Source of the DNA: Aquimarina sp. TRL1
GTDB taxonomy: Bacteria > Bacteroidota > Bacteroidia > Flavobacteriales > Flavobacteriaceae
NCBI RefSeq assembly: GCF_013365535.1
Contig: NZ_CP053590.1
Location: 4,330,501-4,394,500, forward strand
Direction: 5' to 3'
DNA length: 64,000 nt
Position numbers and translations under genes: made by a program. Every line of letters starts with the position of its first letter. The stretch's first letter is position 1. This document shows positions 60,708-64,000 of the stretch, piece after piece. The notes under the pieces are model-generated. The model worked only from the letters and a program-made list of their open reading frames with translations, did not search any database and was not told the origin of the DNA.

Positions 60708-62888
60708 ATGGATACAAGACGATCACTATTTTTTTTATTCAGTATTTTTATATGTTATGGGCTATCTGCACAGGAATCGCAGATTACTTTTCTGGAGGAA
60801 GAAATAACGATAGATGGGCAATTAGATGAAGTAGTTTGGAATAAGCTCCCCATTCATACCAATTTTACCAATTACCTTCCAGAAAATAATAAGATTGCCA
60901 GTAATCAAACAGAAGTAAAAATGTTTTATAATGAAACTTCTCTTTTTGTAGCTGCGATATACCACGATACAACGCCTAAGGTGCAATTAAGCTCTTTAAA
61001 ACGAGATGACAACTGGAATACTATAGCCATGAGTGATTCTTTCGTAATGGCATTAGATACTTACAATCAACAGCAAAGTGGGTATTATTTTGCTATAAAT
61101 GGAGGAGGAGCATTGGTTGATGCCTTGATTGAAAGAACAGGTGATAGTTTTAGACTGAATACCAGTTGGAACACCATCTGGAAGGGGAGTAGCAGTGTAC
61201 AGGGGAATAAAAAAATATATGAAATCGAAATTCCCCTTAAATCTTTAGGTTATAAAAAAGAAAATACGAATTGGGGGGTGATGTTTCATGTTCGGGATAT
61301 CAAAAGAAATGAGTGGACAACCTATACCCATATGGATCGAAATTATCGGATATTCGACCTTCGGTTTTCTAAACAGCTAACAATAGATCAGTTGGCAAGT
61401 GCTTCCGCTTCCCGAATTACTTTAATCCCGTCGATAACTGTCGATCATCATGAGAAAACAACAACAGATACAAAAGAGACAACTATAACGCCAAGCCTGG
61501 ATCTACAGTATAATATCTCATCTTCTTTAAAATTAGATGCAACGATACATCCTGATTTTTCTCAAATAGATGTAGATCAGCAAGTAACTAATCTGACGCG
61601 ATTTGCAATTAATTTTCCCGAACGCCGTAATTTCTTTTTAGAAAACAGTGATTTGTTTTCTGGATTGGGAATTAATTCGGTAAATCCGTTCTATTCAAGA
61701 AGGGTAGGTGCTTTAAGCGATATTATAGCAGGAATGAAAATCTCAGGAAATCTGACCAAAAAGACCAGAATAGGTGTATTAGATGTTATTACCAAAGAAG
61801 AAGATAGTATCACTCCCTCTCAAAATTATGGCGCTTTTGTGGCACAGCATCAAATTTCTAATGCGTTTACAGGTACTGCCTTTCTCATCAACCGGCAGGA
61901 AATGGACAATTTGCGACTAATAGATGATTATAACAGAGTAGCAGGAATTAACCTTAATTACAAGTCTGCAAATAATAAGTGGACCGGACTTGCCAATTAT
62001 GGAAAGAGTTTTGGTAATGAGTACTCCGGGGAGAATGAATTCTATCATATGGGAGTATGGTATAGTACAGCAGAAACTACTTTTGATGTTTCTGTACATA
62101 AAGTTGGTAGAAATTACATCACTGATGTGGGATTTGTACCAAGGCTTACTAATTATGATGCGACCAATGACGTAGTCGTAAGGGAAGGTTATACACAGGC
62201 GAGAGTAAAAGCCGACTTACGACACTTCTCCAAAGAAAGAAAACACATTGATTCATATCGCTATCTCTTATTAGATAATGAGATGAATTGGAATGAAAAT
62301 GGCAAATTGATTCAGTCTTCTACTTTTTTTAATAATGCACTATGGTTTAAAGATCTATCATCTATGTATTTTAACGTGATTTATGATTATAATGATCTGC
62401 AATATGCATTTGATGTTTTGCGAAATGGAAATAGTATTCAGCCAGATGTATATAGATATGTTTCATTTCAAGCGGGATATAATTCTGTAAGAAATAAAAA
62501 AGTACAATATGGTGGATCATTACGCCATGGATCGTATTATAATGGAACCCGATCCCGCTTATTTTCTCGTATAGAATACCGATTATTACCTATAGCAAGA
62601 CTAAGGTTGATATATGAAGTCAATAAAATAGACCTGAAGGCATTAGGAGAACAAACTTTCCACTTGGCAAGATTTACGGGAGAAGTTTTCTTTTCAGAAC
62701 GATTTAATTGGACAACTTATGTGCAGTACAACACACAGTTGAATAACTTTAATATTAACAGTCGTTTACAATGGGAATACAAACCATTATCATATCTGTA
62801 CTTAGTAATAACAGATAATTTTGATAAACATATACATAGAAAGAACTGGGGTGTAGCATTAAAACTTAATTATCGATTGGACATATAA
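60708..62888 (+). CDS. DUF5916 outer-membrane protein with CBM9-like N-terminal domain
   Basis: This 726-residue protein has a signal peptide (1-21, ending SAQ), a CBM9-like beta-sandwich domain (about 25-215; ITIDGQLDEVVWNKLP, MFYNETSLFVAAIYHD) and a C-terminal barrel (about 235-726) of the DUF5916 family. Typical signatures are DATIHPDFSQIDVDQQVTNL and FPERRNFFLENSDLF. The CBM9-like unit may bind a carbohydrate, and the barrel anchors it in the outer membrane. Function is unknown. The divergent LytS/LytTR genes upstream may control it. Confidence 0.92.
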   Translation: MDTRRSLFFLFSIFICYGLSAQESQITFLEEEITIDGQLDEVVWNKLPIHTNFTNYLPENNKIASNQTEVKMFYNETSLFVAAIYHDTTPKVQLSSLKRDDNWNTIAMSDSFVMALDTYNQQQSGYYFAINGGGALVDALIERTGDSFRLNTSWNTIWKGSSSVQGNKKIYEIEIPLKSLGYKKENTNWGVMFHVRDIKRNEWTTYTHMDRNYRIFDLRFSKQLTIDQLASASASRITLIPSITVDHHEKTTTDTKETTITPSLDLQYNISSSLKLDATIHPDFSQIDVDQQVTNLTRFAINFPERRNFFLENSDLFSGLGINSVNPFYSRRVGALSDIIAGMKISGNLTKKTRIGVLDVITKEEDSITPSQNYGAFVAQHQISNAFTGTAFLINRQEMDNLRLIDDYNRVAGINLNYKSANNKWTGLANYGKSFGNEYSGENEFYHMGVWYSTAETTFDVSVHKVGRNYITDVGFVPRLTNYDATNDVVVREGYTQARVKADLRHFSKERKHIDSYRYLLLDNEMNWNENGKLIQSSTFFNNALWFKDLSSMYFNVIYDYNDLQYAFDVLRNGNSIQPDVYRYVSFQAGYNSVRNKKVQYGGSLRHGSYYNGTRSRLFSRIEYRLLPIARLRLIYEVNKIDLKALGEQTFHLARFTGEVFFSERFNWTTYVQYNTQLNNFNINSRLQWEYKPLSYLYLVITDNFDKHIHRKNWGVALKLNYRLDI

Positions 62889-62910
62889 ATTCACATCAAA
62901 ATATATTTAT

Positions 62911-62951
62911 AACTAAATTATTAGTTAAAACTAATTAATTAGTTATATTTG
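62911..62951 (+). promoter_or_regulatory. Tandem palindromes overlapping a -7 box
   Basis: AACTAAATTATTAGTT (62911-62926) and AACTAATTAATTAGTT (62929-62944) share AACTAA/TTAGTT arms and repeat every 18 bp. The second is a perfect 16-bp palindrome and touches the -7 box TATATTTG (62944-62951). Two repressor dimers side by side would cover the promoter of the next gene. Confidence 0.7.
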
Positions 62952-62975
62952 TTCATCATCAAAAAACAAATAGTT

Positions 62976-64000
62976 ATGAAATTTATACTTACTACTTTAT
63001 TCGTAGTGTTAGCCATGACTCTGTATGCTCAGGAATTTCAAGAGAAGTATTACAAACATCTTGTCTTTAGAGAAACTCCGTATTCAGCAACCATTGGCAG
63101 AATACCAATTAGTAAAGAACGGGCAATGAAAGAAAATCATTACAAGATGTCATATGACAATCGCGGTCGTTTAACGTTGATAGAATATCGAATAGGAAAT
63201 ACATTAATCAGTAGGAGGAGAGTAGGAATACTGGATGGTTTCAGGAATATACATTCCAGAACTAAAATACGTTATGAGGATAATAAAGAAATCAGAACCT
63301 TTTATAATCCCAAAGGAAAGCAATGTCGCAATAGTATGAATGTATATGAAGAAGTATATACCTATAACGATTTGGGACAGCGTACAGGGGTTCATTTTTA
63401 TGATGAAGAAGGAATACTTGTTAATAACACTTGGAATATAGCTACTTATGAGTGGGAACATGTAGATGATCATACGATTGTAGAAAAAAGAAAAGATACC
63501 AAAGGGACCTACGTAACCATGAGACCATATTATCATTTTTTGATCACTCTGTATAAGTTCAATAAAGAAGGAATATTGCAATCGATGAATCATATCAATG
63601 ATAAGAGGCAATTGATTAACGATTTTAATGGAGAAAATGGAATTGCGATCGATAAACCAGTCTATGATGAAGCGTTAAACCTGACTGGTTTTACATTTTA
63701 CAACGCTAATAATGAAGCGGTCATTGGTTCTTTTTTAGCATGTGCAGGAGGGGTTGTTACATATGACACTAATGGTAATTGTATTAAATATGCAACTATT
63801 GACCTGAAGGGGCGTATTATGTTAGATGATAGGGGAAGAGCATATGACACCTATACCTTTAATAAACAGGGAAGTTTGACAGAAATTGCTCATTACGGAA
63901 TTAATAATGAGTTCGTAGAAATAAGAGGTGCAACTAGAATTGTTTTTGAATATGATAAGGATGACCCCTCTAAGTTTATTAAAACACGACATTTTGTTAT
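62976..64000 (+). CDS. Exported protein with YD/RHS-like repeats, truncated by the window end
   Basis: The frame is open from ATG 62976 to the window edge (341 complete codons, no stop). A signal peptide (1-19, ending LYAQ) is followed by loosely repeated units of the type YDNRGRLTLIEYR, YNDLGQRTGVHFYDEEG, YDTNGNCIKYATIDLKGR and FNKQGSLTEIAHYG, resembling YD/RHS or WG-type beta repeats. It is probably a secreted or surface protein; whether a toxin domain or T9SS tail follows cannot be seen. A palindrome-controlled promoter precedes it. Confidence 0.7.
   Translation, partial: MKFILTTLFVVLAMTLYAQEFQEKYYKHLVFRETPYSATIGRIPISKERAMKENHYKMSYDNRGRLTLIEYRIGNTLISRRRVGILDGFRNIHSRTKIRYEDNKEIRTFYNPKGKQCRNSMNVYEEVYTYNDLGQRTGVHFYDEEGILVNNTWNIATYEWEHVDDHTIVEKRKDTKGTYVTMRPYYHFLITLYKFNKEGILQSMNHINDKRQLINDFNGENGIAIDKPVYDEALNLTGFTFYNANNEAVIGSFLACAGGVVTYDTNGNCIKYATIDLKGRIMLDDRGRAYDTYTFNKQGSLTEIAHYGINNEFVEIRGATRIVFEYDKDDPSKFIKTRHFV

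Noticed and set aside
1..64000. Search for CRISPR arrays, tRNA/rRNA genes, insertion sequences and prophage genes
   Set aside because: No regularly spaced repeats, cloverleaf sequences, transposase or phage-like proteins were seen by reading; a dedicated tRNA/ncRNA scan was not possible.

Overview
The window looks like chromosomal DNA from a marine Flavobacteriaceae bacterium, in the broad Aquimarina neighbourhood (inference). Evidence: AT-rich DNA, short or absent Shine-Dalgarno sites, several TAnnTTTG promoter -7 boxes typical of Bacteroidetes, three proteins with type IX secretion (T9SS) sorting tails, and families restricted to or common in Bacteroidetes (RND pump fused to TolC, DUF6660, DUF2490, DUF5916, VF530). 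I saw no rRNA, tRNA, CRISPR array, insertion sequence, phage gene or integrase.

Layout. 1-1.4 kb: an M16 peptidase homologue lacking the zinc motif. 1.5-8 kb: heavy-metal efflux (DUF6660 protein, CzcA-type pump fused to its outer-membrane channel, His-rich adaptor, Fur-family regulator). 8-10 kb: an ACC deaminase and an AraC-type regulator. 10.1-14.3 kb: a sulfur operon (ArsR-rhodanese, rhodanese-persulfide dioxygenase, MFS transporter, cysteine desulfurase) whose inverted-repeat operator brackets the promoter -7 box exactly. 14.3-19.4 kb, minus strand: TetR regulator, ABC exporter with a degenerate ATPase, HlyD adaptor, TolC channel. 20-25 kb: DUF2490 protein, T9SS-sorted protein, TPR hybrid histidine kinase with an eroded catalytic domain. 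25-27.5 kb: Crp-type regulator, sugar acetyltransferase, SemiSWEET-like protein, OmpW. 27.9-30.6 kb: a large T9SS-sorted metallophosphoesterase. 31.2-35 kb: a locus organised like the Bacillus SdpABC killing-peptide system. 35-36 kb: MarR regulator and FMN reductase. 36.3-47 kb: T9SS carboxypeptidase, metzincin lipoprotein, chagasin-type inhibitor, EamA exporter, small regulators, HD hydrolase, ion channel and an Arg/Asp-rich exported coiled coil. 48.2-50 kb: a LytS/LytTR pair. 50.4-53.9 kb: a four-gene biosynthetic operon. 54-64 kb: DEAD-box helicase with VF530, S41 peptidase, EamA transporter, a second LytS/LytTR pair, DUF5916 outer-membrane protein, and a gene cut by the window end.

Most interesting is the operon at 50.4-53.9 kb. 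Its first two genes match the non-haem iron/2OG oxygenase (ScoE, Rv0097) and the FcoT hotdog protein (ScoD, Rv0098) of actinobacterial isonitrile lipopeptide pathways. No ligase, carrier protein or NRPS follows; instead there is a carboxyl-methyltransferase-family protein and a Rieske oxygenase, then a strong terminator. It may be a compact isonitrile-type pathway in a Bacteroidete. The SdpABC-like locus is second: a short secreted Arg-rich precursor with its own terminator, an SdpA/DUF5819-like protein, an HTTM/SdpB-like membrane protein, a serine hydrolase and a four-helix membrane protein that could be the immunity protein.
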